Shown piece by piece: positions 18,171 through 27,452 of a stretch of DNA of 64,000 nt. The position numbers and the translations under genes were made by a program. The notes below the pieces were generated by a model. The model had not been told where the DNA came from and did no database searches. It saw only the letters and a program-made list of their open reading frames with translations. Numbering within the stretch: position 1 is the first letter of the stretch; every line of letters starts with the position of its first letter. The stretch lies in NCBI RefSeq assembly GCF_023073915.1, contig NZ_JADPKK010000013.1:620001-684000 (forward strand). The letters are read 5' to 3'. The stretch comes from Bradyrhizobium sp. 149 (GTDB lineage Bacteria > Pseudomonadota > Alphaproteobacteria > Rhizobiales > Xanthobacteraceae).

Positions 18171-18202
18171 CCGCTTGTCACAACAAGCGGCTCTTCTTTT
18201 TT
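18171..18202 (+). terminator. Rho-independent terminator
   Basis: Perfect 7-bp stem CCGCTTG / CAAGCGG with a 6-base loop (18171-18190), followed on the plus strand by CTCTTCTTTTTT (18191-18202). It is oriented to stop plus-strand transcription about 180 bases after the thermonuclease gene and just before the stop of convergent cyoD. The AT-poor 180-base stretch before it contains no supported ORF; a small RNA ending at this terminator is possible but not shown. Confidence 0.75.
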
Positions 18203-18212
18203 GCACAATGCG

Positions 18213-18602
18213 CTAACGGCGCATTGGCATGATCTGATCCATGGGCGGCATGTTCGCATTCAGATGCGACATGATCCAGACGGTGCCGCCGACGACCAGG
18301 AAGACCACCAGCAACCCGAACGCCAGCGCCAGCACGTTGTTGGTGTTATCGGGGCCCGTGGTGATGTGCAGGAAGAACACAAGGTGCACGCCCATCTGCG
18401 CGATCGCCAGCACAATCAGCGCGACCGGAATGGAAGGCTGCCAGACCAGATCCGTACCCGCGATGAAGAACGAGGTCGCCGTCAGCAGCAGCGCAAGCGC
18501 AAGGCCGACCACGTAGCCGAGGATGCGCGCGCCGACGCTGTGCTGCTCCTCATCGCCCGGCGCAAGGTCATGGCCGGCCAGCATATGCGTCTGATCGCTC
18601 AT
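18213..18602 (-). CDS. cyoD: Cytochrome bo3 ubiquinol oxidase subunit IV
   Basis: 129 aa with three predicted transmembrane helices, the normal form of CyoD. Family signatures are the VGARILGYVVGLALALLLTATSFF helix, the IAQMGVHLVFFLHI helix and the last helix GLLVVFLVVGGTVWIMSHLN. CyoD helps assemble the CuB site and stabilises the complex. Its start overlaps the cyoC stop (ATGA), and it is the last gene of cyoABCD; no ctaB/cyoE follows in this window. Confidence 0.93.
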   Translation of the reverse strand: MSDQTHMLAGHDLAPGDEEQHSVGARILGYVVGLALALLLTATSFFIAGTDLVWQPSIPVALIVLAIAQMGVHLVFFLHITTGPDNTNNVLALAFGLLVVFLVVGGTVWIMSHLNANMPPMDQIMPMRR

Positions 18603-19240
18603 GTGCCACTCCCAAGCAGGTAGACGACGGAGAAGACCCCGACCCACACGATGTCGAGCGCATGCCAAAACAGCGCGAAGCACATCATCCGGCGCAGGAC
18701 GTCGGCACGAAAGCCCTTCGCAAAGACCTGGGCCATCATGGTGAGGAGCCACAGCACGCCGGCGGAGACGTGCAGGCCGTGGCAGCCGACCAGCGAGAAG
18801 AACGACGTCAGAAAGGCGCTGCGCGATGGGCCGTAACCGCGGGCGACGAGGTCGGCGAATTCGCGAAACTCGATTGCCAGGAATATGAGCCCCAGCACGC
18901 AGGTCACGGCCATGCCGAGGTAGAACCAGAACCGGTTGCGAACATCGGCTGCGATACTGGCCATGCCGCAAGTGAAACTCGACAGCAGCAGGCAGACCGT
19001 CTCGATCGCGACATTCCGCTGGTCGAATATCTCCGAACCCTTCGGGCCGCCGGCGGTCTGGTCGGCCAGCACCGCATAGGCCGCGAAGAAGCAGGAGAAC
19101 ATCACGATGTCGGAGAGCAGGAAAACCCAGAAGCCATAGGCAGTCACGATGCGCTTTGGCGCCGGCCCAGGATGCTCGATGACGACGCCGATGTGATGGG
19201 GATCGGCGTGCGCACGGTCCGCGGTTGCGGTCATCGCCAT
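18599..19240 (-). CDS. cyoC: Cytochrome bo3 ubiquinol oxidase subunit III
   Basis: 213 aa, five predicted helices. CyoC belongs to the haem-copper oxidase subunit III family; visible are the KRIVTAYGFWVFLLSDIVMF segment, the IETVCLLLSSFTCGMA helix and the LVGCHGLHVSAGVLWLLTMM helix. It starts at 19240, with the ATG sharing a base with the cyoB stop, and stops within the cyoD start. The overlaps on both sides indicate coupled translation and fixed subunit stoichiometry. Confidence 0.94.
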   Translation of the reverse strand: MAMTATADRAHADPHHIGVVIEHPGPAPKRIVTAYGFWVFLLSDIVMFSCFFAAYAVLADQTAGGPKGSEIFDQRNVAIETVCLLLSSFTCGMASIAADVRNRFWFYLGMAVTCVLGLIFLAIEFREFADLVARGYGPSRSAFLTSFFSLVGCHGLHVSAGVLWLLTMMAQVFAKGFRADVLRRMMCFALFWHALDIVWVGVFSVVYLLGSGT

Positions 19241-21240
19241 CAGACTGTCCCCGCCATGCTGACGAGATCGCGCCGCTCCGCGAGATTGACGCGGTCGATT
19301 GCCGCGACCTCCTCGGCCGGAATGACGTATTCGTCGTGGTCGCGCCAGGCGAACACGACGAAGGTCGCGAACGCTCCGATTCCGCCCAAGACCACCATCC
19401 ACCAGATGTGCCAGATCAGCGCGAAGCCCATGATGGTGGCGAAGAACGCGCAGACGAAGCCGGTCGGCGAATTCCTGGGCATCTCGATGTCATGATACTC
19501 GGGCGCGTCATGCTCGTGCGATTGCTGCTTGGCGTGGGCCTTCATATCCCAATAAGCATCTTCGCCACGCACATCGGGATTGAAGGCGAAGTTGAACACC
19601 GGCGGCGGCGACGAGGTCGCCCATTCCAGCGAACGCCCGTCCCAGGGATCGCCGGTGCGGTCGCGCAGGGCCTCGCGGTTGCGGATGCTGACCACGATCT
19701 GCATGATCTGGCAGATCACGCCAATCGTCAGCACGGCCATGCCGACGGCTGCAACCAGCATCCATGGCCGCCACGCCGCGACGTCGTAATGCTGCATGCG
19801 GCGCGTCATGCCGAGCATGCCGGCGACGTAGAGCGGGATGAAGGTGACGTAGAAGCCGAAGAAGGTGAACCAGAACGCCAGCTTGCCCCAGCGCTCGTCG
19901 AGGCGAAAGCCGAATGCCTTCGGAAACCAGTACTCGAAGCCGGCGAAGGCGCCGAACAGCACGCCGCCGATGATGACGTTGTGGAAGTGCGCGACCAGAA
20001 ACATGCTGTTGTGAAGCATGAAATCGGCCGGGGGCACCGCGACCAGCACGCCGGTCAATCCGCCGATGATAAAGGTGACCATGAAGCCGATTGACCACAG
20101 CATCGGCGTGGCGAAGCGGATGCGCCCGCCATACATCGTGAACAGCCAGTTGTAGATCTTCACCCCGGTCGGTATCGCGATGATCATGCTGGCGATGCCG
20201 AAGATGGCGTTGACGTCGGGGCCCGCGCCCATCGTGAAGAAGTGATGCAGCCAGACCATGAATGAGATGACGCAGATCGCCATGGTCGCCAGCACCATGG
20301 AGCGATAGCCGAACAGCGCTTTGCCGGAGAAGGTCGAGACCACCTCGGAGAAGATGCCAAACGCCGGCAGGACTAGGATGTAGACCTCGGGATGTCCCCA
20401 GGCCCAGATCAGGTTCATGAACATCATGACGTTGCCGCCGGCCTCATTGGTGAAGAAGTGGAAGCCGAGATAGCGGTCGAGCAGCAACATCGCCAGGGTG
20501 GCCGTCAGAATCGGGAAGGCCGCGACGATCAGGAGGTTCGAGGCCAGCGTGGTCCAGCAGAACATCGGCATGCGCAGATAGTTCATGCCTTTGGTGCGCA
20601 GCTTCAGCACGGTCGTCACGAGATTGATGCCGGCCACCAGCGTGCCGACGCCGGAGATCTGCAACGACCACGCATAATAGTCGACACCGACGCCCGGCGA
20701 ATAGGACAATTCCGACAACGGTGGAAACGCGAGCCAGCCGGTGCGGGCGAATTCGCCGATCACGAGCGAGAGATTGACCAGCAGCGCGCCGGTCGCGGTC
20801 AGCCAGAAGCCGACCGAATTGAGGGTCGGGAAAGCGACATCGCGCACGCCAAGCTGAAGCGGCACGATCAGGTTCATCAACCCGATCACGAACGGCATCG
20901 CCACGAAGAAGATCATGATGGTGCCGTGCGCGGAGAATATCTGGTTGTAGTGCTCCGGCGGCAAATAGCCCTGCGATTGGTAGGCGACCGCCTGCTGGAT
21001 CCGCATCATGATGGCGTCGCTGCCGCCGCGCAGCAGCATCACCGAAGCCAGCAGGATGTACATGACACCGATGCGCTTGTGATCGACGCTGGTGATCCAT
21101 TCGTGCCAGAGATAGGGCAGGTGCCCCTTCACCACGACCCAAGCCAGCACCGCGAGAATCCCGACCAGCACCACCGCGCCCGCGATCAGGGGGATGGGCT
21201 GATCGAACGGGATGGCCGACCAATCGAGCTTACCGAGCAT
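19240..21240 (-). CDS. cyoB: Cytochrome bo3 ubiquinol oxidase subunit I
   Basis: 666 aa, about 15 helices. This is the catalytic subunit that oxidises ubiquinol, reduces O2 to water and pumps protons. Quinol-oxidase marks are [10 protein letters not shown], the quinone-site [10 protein letters not shown] stretch, and haem and copper ligands in [12 protein letters not shown] and [11 protein letters not shown] (the latter with the His-Tyr pair). ATG at 21240 gives the usual MLGKL start and lies 5 bases after GGAGG; a second ATG at 21243 is an alternative. The gene overlaps the end of cyoA by 11 bases. Together with cyoA, cyoC and cyoD this is a complete low-affinity oxidase operon. Confidence 0.96.
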   Translation of the reverse strand: MLGKLDWSAIPFDQPIPLIAGAVVLVGILAVLAWVVVKGHLPYLWHEWITSVDHKRIGVMYILLASVMLLRGGSDAIMMRIQQAVAYQSQGYLPPEHYNQIFSAHGTIMIFFVAMPFVIGLMNLIVPLQLGVRDVAFPTLNSVGFWLTATGALLVNLSLVIGEFARTGWLAFPPLSELSYSPGVGVDYYAWSLQISGVGTLVAGINLVTTVLKLRTKGMNYLRMPMFCWTTLASNLLIVAAFPILTATLAMLLLDRYLGFHFFTNEAGGNVMMFMNLIWAWGHPEVYILVLPAFGIFSEVVSTFSGKALFGYRSMVLATMAICVISFMVWLHHFFTMGAGPDVNAIFGIASMIIAIPTGVKIYNWLFTMYGGRIRFATPMLWSIGFMVTFIIGGLTGVLVAVPPADFMLHNSMFLVAHFHNVIIGGVLFGAFAGFEYWFPKAFGFRLDERWGKLAFWFTFFGFYVTFIPLYVAGMLGMTRRMQHYDVAAWRPWMLVAAVGMAVLTIGVICQIMQIVVSIRNREALRDRTGDPWDGRSLEWATSSPPPVFNFAFNPDVRGEDAYWDMKAHAKQQSHEHDAPEYHDIEMPRNSPTGFVCAFFATIMGFALIWHIWWMVVLGGIGAFATFVVFAWRDHDEYVIPAEEVAAIDRVNLAERRDLVSMAGTV

Positions 21241-22063
21241 CATGGCCTCCACTGTGCGACCGGCCTGCCTCGGATGCCAGCTCCGGCCCCGGTCCCGGCG
21301 GAATATGCTGGGTCGCGATCAGGTCGAACAGCCGGGGATCGTCGAGCCTGTAGGCCGGCCTGCCCTTTTCGATGCCCTGCTGCATCAGCTTCTTGTAGCT
21401 TTCTTCATTGAGGACAGCATTGCTCTTCGCCGTGGTCGCGACCCAGTCGGGAAAGGCGAGCGGCGAGATCACGTTGACGTCGAACATCATGTCCGGAAAG
21501 CCGTCGCCGGAGAAATGCGCCGACAGGCCCTGCAGCTTGCCTTCGTTGTCGGCGCGCAGGTTCAGCTTCGTCACCATGCCGTTCATGGTGTAGATCATGC
21601 TGCCGAGCTGCGGGATGAAGAACGTGTTCATCACGCTCGACGACGTCAGCTGGAAATTCAGCTCGGCGCCTGCCGGCACTGTCAGCGTGTTGACGGTGGC
21701 GATGCGTTGATCCGGATAGATGAAGAGCCATTTCCAGTCGAGTGAGACGGCCTGGATGCGGACCGGGCTGCCGGTGCCGGGTACCGGTGCTGCAGGATCG
21801 AGCTGGTGCGAGCCGATCCAGGCGACCCCGCCGAGCAGGATCACGGTGAGCGCGGGGATCGCCCACACCACCATCTCGACGCGCCCGGAATAGACGAAGT
21901 CCGGCTGAAAGTGCGCCTTCGGATTGGAGGCGCGAAACCAGAACGCAAAGCCGAGGATCGCGATGATGGTCGGCACCACGATCGCGAGCATGATGAAGAC
22001 GGAATCGACCAGGATGGTGCTGTTGGCCGCAGCCACAGGCCCTTGTGGATCGAGCAGATTCAT
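21230..22063 (-). CDS. cyoA: Cytochrome bo3 ubiquinol oxidase subunit II, no lipoprotein signal seen
   Basis: 277 aa with two N-terminal helices (about 16-40 and 60-82) and a periplasmic cupredoxin-like domain (about 100-215) that lacks the CuA ligands, as in quinol oxidases. Family marks include [12 protein letters not shown] and FHVSA-like [13 protein letters not shown]. The protein begins [11 protein letters not shown], matching the residues just after the lipid-modified cysteine in well-known CyoA proteins. An in-frame stop at 22103-22105 leaves no room for a lipoprotein signal upstream, so the usual lipid anchor appears to be missing. First gene of cyoABCD; divergent from the SDR gene at 22298. 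Confidence 0.92.
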   Translation of the reverse strand: MNLLDPQGPVAAANSTILVDSVFIMLAIVVPTIIAILGFAFWFRASNPKAHFQPDFVYSGRVEMVVWAIPALTVILLGGVAWIGSHQLDPAAPVPGTGSPVRIQAVSLDWKWLFIYPDQRIATVNTLTVPAGAELNFQLTSSSVMNTFFIPQLGSMIYTMNGMVTKLNLRADNEGKLQGLSAHFSGDGFPDMMFDVNVISPLAFPDWVATTAKSNAVLNEESYKKLMQQGIEKGRPAYRLDDPRLFDLIATQHIPPGPGPELASEAGRSHSGGHDAR

Positions 22064-22297
22064 CGGCAAGCCACTGCGGTTGGGAAGCCCCCGGGACAGA
22101 GCCTAGCGCGGGAAAGGCTCCGGCAGCAAACGCAGTCGCGTGAAAACGGTTCCTGAACCGCACGGACCGGCCCTGCTCAATGCGCCGGCCGCGACATGCA
22201 ATTCCATGCGATGTCAATGACATGAATGCAGGAAGAGCGCCCTTCTCTCCGGCGGGGACGATTGCTAATCTGCACGAAAATAATTGGAAAGAACGAC

Positions 22298-23110
22298 ATG
22301 CGGGGCCCCGAGGACGATGCCGGTTTCGTCGGCAAGGTGGCGATGGTCAGCGGAGGCGGCGCTGCGGGCGATGGTATCGGCAATGGCCGTGCTGCCGCGA
22401 TCTTGCTGGCGCGCGCCGGCGCCAGGGTGCTGGTGGCCGATCGCGATCTCAAGCTCGCCGAACGCACGGTCGAGATGATCCGGGCCGACGGCGGCACCGC
22501 CGCGGCCCACGGCGGCGACGCCACGAGCGAGAGCGATTGCAAGACACTGGTCGAAGCCGCGCTCGATCGCTGGGGCCGGCTCGATTTCCTCGACAACAAC
22601 GTCGGCATTGGCAGCCGCGGCAGCGTGGTCGACGAGACGCCGGAGCAGTATCGCCGCGTCATGCAGGTCAATGTCGAGAGCATGTTCCTGCTCTCGAAGC
22701 ATGCGATTCCCGCCATGATCACGACCGCCAAGGGCGGCGCGATCGTCAATATCTCCTCGATCTCGGCGCTGCGGCCGCGCGGGCTCACGAGCTACACGAC
22801 GTCGAAGGCCGCCATCATCGGACTGACCCGTGCGATGGCGGTCGATCACGGCCGTGATAACATCCGCGTCAACTGCATCTGCCCCGGGCCGATGTACACG
22901 CCGATGGTCTATGCCAGCGGCATGAGCGAGCAGGCGCGCGCGCAACGCGCCAAGGCCTCACTGCTGAAAACCGAAGGCACCGGCTGGGACGTCGGCCATG
23001 CCGTCAAGTTCCTGCTCAGCAATTTCGCCCGCTACATCACCGGCCAGGTTCTGGTGGTCGACGGCGGTGTGACGTTGCAAGCCCCCGAACGCGAATCGCA
23101 AGAACACTGA
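22298..23110 (+). CDS. Short-chain dehydrogenase/reductase (SDR)
   Basis: 270 aa classical SDR, NAD(P)-dependent. The Rossmann start is SGGGAAGDGIGNGRAAA, a longer glycine loop than the standard TGxxxGxG. Catalytic residues are visible as N100/N101 (LDNNVG), S153/S154 (NISSIS), Y166 and K170 (YTTSK). The end VLVVDGGVTLQ is the usual SDR tail. Start 22298 has GGAAAG upstream. It is followed at 15 bases by a CMD/AhpD-fold gene and then, 6 bases later, by a paralogous SDR with the same extended glycine loop. The three form an operon for an unidentified alcohol or ketone substrate. Confidence 0.85.
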   Translation: MRGPEDDAGFVGKVAMVSGGGAAGDGIGNGRAAAILLARAGARVLVADRDLKLAERTVEMIRADGGTAAAHGGDATSESDCKTLVEAALDRWGRLDFLDNNVGIGSRGSVVDETPEQYRRVMQVNVESMFLLSKHAIPAMITTAKGGAIVNISSISALRPRGLTSYTTSKAAIIGLTRAMAVDHGRDNIRVNCICPGPMYTPMVYASGMSEQARAQRAKASLLKTEGTGWDVGHAVKFLLSNFARYITGQVLVVDGGVTLQAPERESQEH

Positions 23111-23125
23111 AGAGGATACACAGGG

Positions 23126-23674
23126 ATGGCCCGCCTGCCCTATCTCGAGGCCGACCAGGTCGCGCCCGAATATCGCGACATGCTCAAGCGCAACACCAAT
23201 TTGCACAAGCTGCTGGTCAACTCGCCGGAGATGGCGCGCGCCTTCAACGGCATCGGCGGCTACATCCGCTTCAGGAGCAAGCTCGACCCGCGCCTGCGGG
23301 AGCTTGCGATCCTCCAGGTCGGCTGGATGGAGAAGTCAGAATACGAGTTCACCCACCATGTGAAGATCGGCAAGGAATTCGGCGTCACCGACGAGGACAT
23401 CGCCGGCCTGATGGCGGAGACCGACGGCAAGCCCTCGATGCTCGAGCCACAGGCGAGGGCGATCCTGAAAGGTGCCCGCGAGATGGTGCGCGAGCTCGCG
23501 ATGTCGGATGCGAGCTTTGCCGAGATCAAGCAGCATCTCTCCGACGAGCACATGGTCGATCTCGTCCTGACCATCGCGTTCTATTGCAGCGTGGTGCGCG
23601 TGCTCGCCACCATGAAGATCGACAACGAGCCATATTACAAAGAGGTACTCCAGCAGTACCCGATCCGGGAGTGA
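23126..23674 (+). CDS. Carboxymuconolactone decarboxylase (AhpD-fold) family protein
   Basis: 182 aa. All-helical CMD-like protein: LDPRLRELAILQVGWMEKSEYEFTHH is the family core around residues 50-75, followed by the helix with GVTDEDIAGLM. The AhpD-type CxxC pair is absent (the site reads EKSEYEFTHH), so it is not a peroxidase partner and more likely acts as a lyase, isomerase or decarboxylase. Sits between two SDR genes with 15- and 6-base gaps. Its exact reaction cannot be inferred. Confidence 0.82.
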   Translation: MARLPYLEADQVAPEYRDMLKRNTNLHKLLVNSPEMARAFNGIGGYIRFRSKLDPRLRELAILQVGWMEKSEYEFTHHVKIGKEFGVTDEDIAGLMAETDGKPSMLEPQARAILKGAREMVRELAMSDASFAEIKQHLSDEHMVDLVLTIAFYCSVVRVLATMKIDNEPYYKEVLQQYPIRE

Positions 23675-23680
23675 ACTGAG

Positions 23681-24481
23681 ATGCGTTTGAAGGACAAGGT
23701 TGCGATCGTCGTGGGCGCCGGCCAGAGTCCCGGCGAAGGCATGGGCAATGGCCGCGCCACCGCACTCACCTTCGCACGTGAGGGCGCCAAGGTGCTGTGC
23801 GTCGATCATCATCTGGAATCGGCGCAGGAAACTGCCGCCATGATCGCCGCGAAGCAAGGCACCGCCGCGGCGTTTAAGGCCGACGTGACCAAATCCGCCG
23901 ACATCAAGGCGATGGTCGCGGACGCGCAGGCGCGCTGGGGTCGGATCGACGTGCTGCACAACAATGTCGGCGTCAGCCTGGCCGGCGGCGACGCCGAGCT
24001 GCTGCAAATCACCGAGGAGGCATTTGACCGCGTCGTTGCCATCAATCTAAAGAGCTGCATTCTGGCGGCAAAGGAAGTGGTCCCGATCATGCGCGCGCAG
24101 AACAGCGGCGTGATCATCAACATCTCCTCGATGGCGGCGATCACGACGTATCCGTACGTCGCCTACAAGGCGACGAAGTCGGCGATGATCGCCTTCACCG
24201 AACAGCTCGCCTACCAGAACGCCGAATACGGCATCCGCGCCAACGTCATCCTGCCGGGCCTGATGAACACACCGATGGCGGTCGACACCCGCGCCCGCGA
24301 ATGGCACAAGACCCGCGCCGAGGTCGAAGCCGAGCGCGACAGCAAGGTGCCGCTGCGCAGGAAGATGGGCACCGGATGGGACGTCGCCAATGCCGCGCTC
24401 TTTTTGGCTTCGGACGAGGCGAATTTCATCACGGGCGTGACGCTGCCGGTGGATGGCGGAGCGAGCGTGAGGCGGGGCTAG
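23681..24481 (+). CDS. Short-chain dehydrogenase/reductase (SDR), paralogue of the gene at 22.3 kb
   Basis: 266 aa classical SDR. The cofactor loop GAGQSPGEGMGNGRATA has the same extended pattern ending in GNGRA as the first SDR of the operon. S149/S150 (NISSMA), Y162 and K166 (YKATK) form the catalytic set, and DVxxGxxPVDGGAS is the end. Sequence similarity to the neighbour suggests an old duplication, possibly with the two enzymes acting on successive intermediates or on two stereoisomers (inference). Last gene of the SDR-CMD-SDR operon. Confidence 0.85.
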   Translation: MRLKDKVAIVVGAGQSPGEGMGNGRATALTFAREGAKVLCVDHHLESAQETAAMIAAKQGTAAAFKADVTKSADIKAMVADAQARWGRIDVLHNNVGVSLAGGDAELLQITEEAFDRVVAINLKSCILAAKEVVPIMRAQNSGVIINISSMAAITTYPYVAYKATKSAMIAFTEQLAYQNAEYGIRANVILPGLMNTPMAVDTRAREWHKTRAEVEAERDSKVPLRRKMGTGWDVANAALFLASDEANFITGVTLPVDGGASVRRG

Positions 24482-24527
24482 GTGCTCTCCCTCGCCCGCT
24501 CTTGCGGGAGAGGAGACGAGCGCTCGC

Positions 24528-25865
24528 TCAGCGCACGCTTGTCACCCGCCAGATCGTGCCGTTGCCATCCTCCGACACCAGCAGCGATCCATCCTTCGCC
24601 ACGGCGACACCGACCGGCCGTCCCCACACCTCGGTATCGCTCACCACGAACCCGGTGACGAAATCCTCGTACTCGCCGGTCGGCTTGCCGTCTTTCATTC
24701 GGATTCGGATCACCTTGTAGCCGGTGCGCTTCGACCGGTTCCAGGAGCCGTGCTCGGCGGCGAAGGAATCGCCCTGATACTCAGACGGAAACTGCGTGCC
24801 GTGATAGAAGGTCATGCCGAGCGAGGCCGAGTGCGGCTGCACCAGGACATCGGGCACCGTCACCTTGTCCTTGAGGTCCGGCCGCGCGCCGGCGTGGCGC
24901 GGGTCTTCGTTGCCGCCGATATAGAACCACGGCCAGCCGTAGAAGGCGCCTTCCTTCACGCTGGTGACGTAGTCAGGCACGAGATCGTCGCCGAGCCCGT
25001 CGCGTTCGTTGGTCGAGCACCACGGCAGCCCGGTCTGCGGCTGGATGGCGAGGCCGACGCAGTTGCGGATACCGGTGGCGTAGATCTTCCGCTCCTTGCC
25101 ATCGGGGTTGAAGGCAAGCACGGTGGCGCGCTCGGTCTCGCTGGCCCAGGCTGCGCCAAGGGGTTGCGCTTTCGCCCACGCCTCCATTCCGCCCGGCGGC
25201 GTGCCCATGCCCTCGGCGACGTTGCTGAGCGAGCCGACGGACACCAGCATGCGCTTGTTATCCGGCGTGAAGACGATGTCGCGGGTGGAATGGCCGCCAT
25301 CATGCGGCAAGTTCGCTACGACCGTCTCCGCCTTGCCGCGCGCCTTGAGATCGCCGGCCTGATAGGGAAAGCGGACGACGCTGTCGGTGTTGGCGACGTA
25401 GACCCATTGCGGATTGTCGCCATTCGGGAAGAAGGCGATGCCGAACGGCTGCCGCAGCCCGGCAGCGAACACCTCGTTGGTCGCGGCCTTGCCGCCTTCG
25501 CCGGCGCGCAACACGCGGATGTTGCCCGCGCGCGTCTCCGCGACGAAGACATCCCCGTTCGGCGCGACGCGGACAATGCGCGGGGCGCGCAGACCCTCGG
25601 CGAACAGCTCGATCTTGAAGCCGGCCGGCACCTGAAGCGCAGCCTCCGGCGGGCGCGGCACCAGGCGCGACGAACTCGCAACCGACCGCGTGGCCCCGGG
25701 CCTGACCAGATCCTGCGGCCGGATCAACCTGACCGCGCCGGGCTTGTCGGCCTGCCAATCGCCATAGGCCTCCTTGCCCTGCAGCACCGCCTCGGCCTGC
25801 GCACAGGTCGCGATCGCGACCAGCCACCCCGCGGACATCGCCACGAACGAAATCCTGTTGTTCAC
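24528..25865 (-). CDS. PQQ-dependent sugar dehydrogenase-type (sorbosone dehydrogenase-like) protein
   Basis: 445 aa. A Sec signal peptide spans about 1-24 (ISFVAMSAGWLVAIATCAQA). The rest is a beta-propeller of the glucose/sorbosone dehydrogenase family: FKIELFAEGLRAPRIVRVAPNG, DVFVAETRAGNIRVL, GLRQPFGIAFFPNGDNPQWVYVANT, STRDIVFTPDNKRMLVSVGS and GAFYGWPWFYIGGNEDPRH. These periplasmic enzymes oxidise aldoses or sorbosone with PQQ. GTG at 25865 is the start, with GGGAGGA 6 bases upstream. Single gene, transcribed towards the SDR operon. Confidence 0.86.
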   Translation of the reverse strand: MNNRISFVAMSAGWLVAIATCAQAEAVLQGKEAYGDWQADKPGAVRLIRPQDLVRPGATRSVASSSRLVPRPPEAALQVPAGFKIELFAEGLRAPRIVRVAPNGDVFVAETRAGNIRVLRAGEGGKAATNEVFAAGLRQPFGIAFFPNGDNPQWVYVANTDSVVRFPYQAGDLKARGKAETVVANLPHDGGHSTRDIVFTPDNKRMLVSVGSLSNVAEGMGTPPGGMEAWAKAQPLGAAWASETERATVLAFNPDGKERKIYATGIRNCVGLAIQPQTGLPWCSTNERDGLGDDLVPDYVTSVKEGAFYGWPWFYIGGNEDPRHAGARPDLKDKVTVPDVLVQPHSASLGMTFYHGTQFPSEYQGDSFAAEHGSWNRSKRTGYKVIRIRMKDGKPTGEYEDFVTGFVVSDTEVWGRPVGVAVAKDGSLLVSEDGNGTIWRVTSVR

Positions 25866-26099
25866 GTCGTTTCCTCCCGGCCTTCACGTGTCGCGCATTA
25901 ACGTCGATCGACGCGCAACGTTCTGCGACAGGTCAAATGCCTGCCGAATCCCACGTCAGCTCATGCCCGCACGATGTGCATCAGCCGCAGCCCATCCTAC
26001 TGGAAAATGCGGCTGATCGGTGCGACACATTGTAAGGGTGAGGCCGCCGGTTGCGGTCATCGAGGCTGCGGCATTGATGTCGCATCTGTTGGGGTGATC

Positions 26100-27302
26100 A
26101 TGTGGGGATCCATCATATCGGAATGGGCGAGCCTGCTGCTCCGCTGGCTCCACGTGGTGGCGGCAATCGCCTGGATCGGCAGTTCCTTCTATTTCATCGC
26201 TCTCGATCTCAGCCTCAAGCCCAAGAGCAATCCAACGAGCGATCTGCCGGACGGCGTGCAGGGCGAAGCCTGGCAGGTCCATGGCGGCGGCTTCTACCGG
26301 ATCATGAAATATCTGGTCGCGCCCGCCCAGATGCCGGACGAGCTGACCTGGTTCAAATGGGAGGCCTACACCACCTGGCTGTCCGGATTCGCGCTGATGG
26401 TGGTGGTGTATTATCTCGAGGCCGATCTGTTCCTGGTGGACAAATCGATCCTCGACCTCACGCCGTTCCAGGCTGGCCTGTTCAGCCTTTGCAGCCTCGC
26501 GCTGGCATGGCTGCTCTATGAAGGCGCCTGCCGCACCGGGCTCGCACAGCGCGAGCTCCCCTTCGCCATCGGCGGCTATCTGTTCCTGGTCGCCCTCACC
26601 TACGCCTTCACGCATGTTCTGAGCGGGCGCGGCGCCTTCAACCAGATCGGCGCTATCATCGGCACCATCATGGTCGCCAACGTCTTCACGCTGATCATCC
26701 CGAACCAGAAGAAGATCGTAGCCAGCCTGATCGCGAGACAGGCGCCCGGTCCGAAGCTCGGCAAGACCAGCAAGGAGCGCTCCGTCCACAACAACTATCT
26801 GACCCTGCCGGTCGTCGTGCTGATGATCAGCAACCACTATCCCCTGCTCTATGCCACGCGCTTCAACTGGATCATCGTCGCAATCATCCTGGCGCTCGGC
26901 CCCGTGATCCGGCACTTCTTCAACGAGCGCCACGCCGGGCGCAAATCGCCGTGGTGGGTATGGGGCATCGCAGCGGCTGGCGTGATCGCGATCCTCTTTC
27001 TCTCCGCCGCGGGCCCGCGCGAAATCAAGACAAGTGCGCTGTCGGCGCAGCCGACCCTCGCCAATGTCGAAGAGATCGTGATGTCCCGCTGCAGCATGTG
27101 TCACGCGGCCGAGCCGGTCTGGGCCGGCATCGTCACCGCGCCGAAGGGCATCCTGCTTGACGCACCCGAGCACATCCATCGCAACATCCGCCTGATCGGC
27201 CGCGTCGCCGCCTGGTCCAATGCGATGCCGCCGGGCAACATCACAGAAATGACCAGCGATGAGCGCGCGATCCTCGCTGCCTATATCGAGCAGGCTCGCT
27301 GA
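26100..27302 (+). CDS. puuD: Urate hydroxylase PuuD (membrane urate oxidase with cytochrome c domain)
   Basis: 400 aa. PuuD oxidises urate in purine breakdown, coupling it to a fused C-terminal cytochrome c rather than to O2 as classical uricase does. N-terminal region: about eight membrane helices, starting EWASLLLRWLHVVAAIAWIGSSFYF, with YWx motifs around KWEAYTTWLSGFALMVVVYY and the NHYPLLY stretch. C-terminal region: soluble haem domain with CSMCH near residue 331 and GRVAAWSNAMPPGNITEMT. Start 26100 has a GGGGTG site close by. No other purine gene is adjacent, although an NCS2-type permease lies 20 kb upstream. Confidence 0.92.
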   Translation: MWGSIISEWASLLLRWLHVVAAIAWIGSSFYFIALDLSLKPKSNPTSDLPDGVQGEAWQVHGGGFYRIMKYLVAPAQMPDELTWFKWEAYTTWLSGFALMVVVYYLEADLFLVDKSILDLTPFQAGLFSLCSLALAWLLYEGACRTGLAQRELPFAIGGYLFLVALTYAFTHVLSGRGAFNQIGAIIGTIMVANVFTLIIPNQKKIVASLIARQAPGPKLGKTSKERSVHNNYLTLPVVVLMISNHYPLLYATRFNWIIVAIILALGPVIRHFFNERHAGRKSPWWVWGIAAAGVIAILFLSAAGPREIKTSALSAQPTLANVEEIVMSRCSMCHAAEPVWAGIVTAPKGILLDAPEHIHRNIRLIGRVAAWSNAMPPGNITEMTSDERAILAAYIEQAR

Positions 27303-27334
27303 CGCCATCGACTGTGACGCGTTGAGAGCATTTC

Positions 27335-27351
27335 GCGGAATGAAATTCCGC
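27335..27351 (+). other. Short hairpin after puuD
   Basis: Perfect 7-bp palindrome GCGGAAT / ATTCCGC around a 3-base loop, 33 bases after the puuD stop, followed by CTTTCCCGC with only three Ts. It may be a weak terminator. The rest of the 150-base gap to the next gene shows no clear promoter. Confidence 0.35.
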
Positions 27352-27452
27352 CTTTCCCGCTGATTTGAAAATGACTTGACCGCCTATCCGGCGTAGACAG
27401 GACCAATGGCCGCCAGCCGGCCTCAAGTCAGTTTGCATTCGGGGAAAGAACA

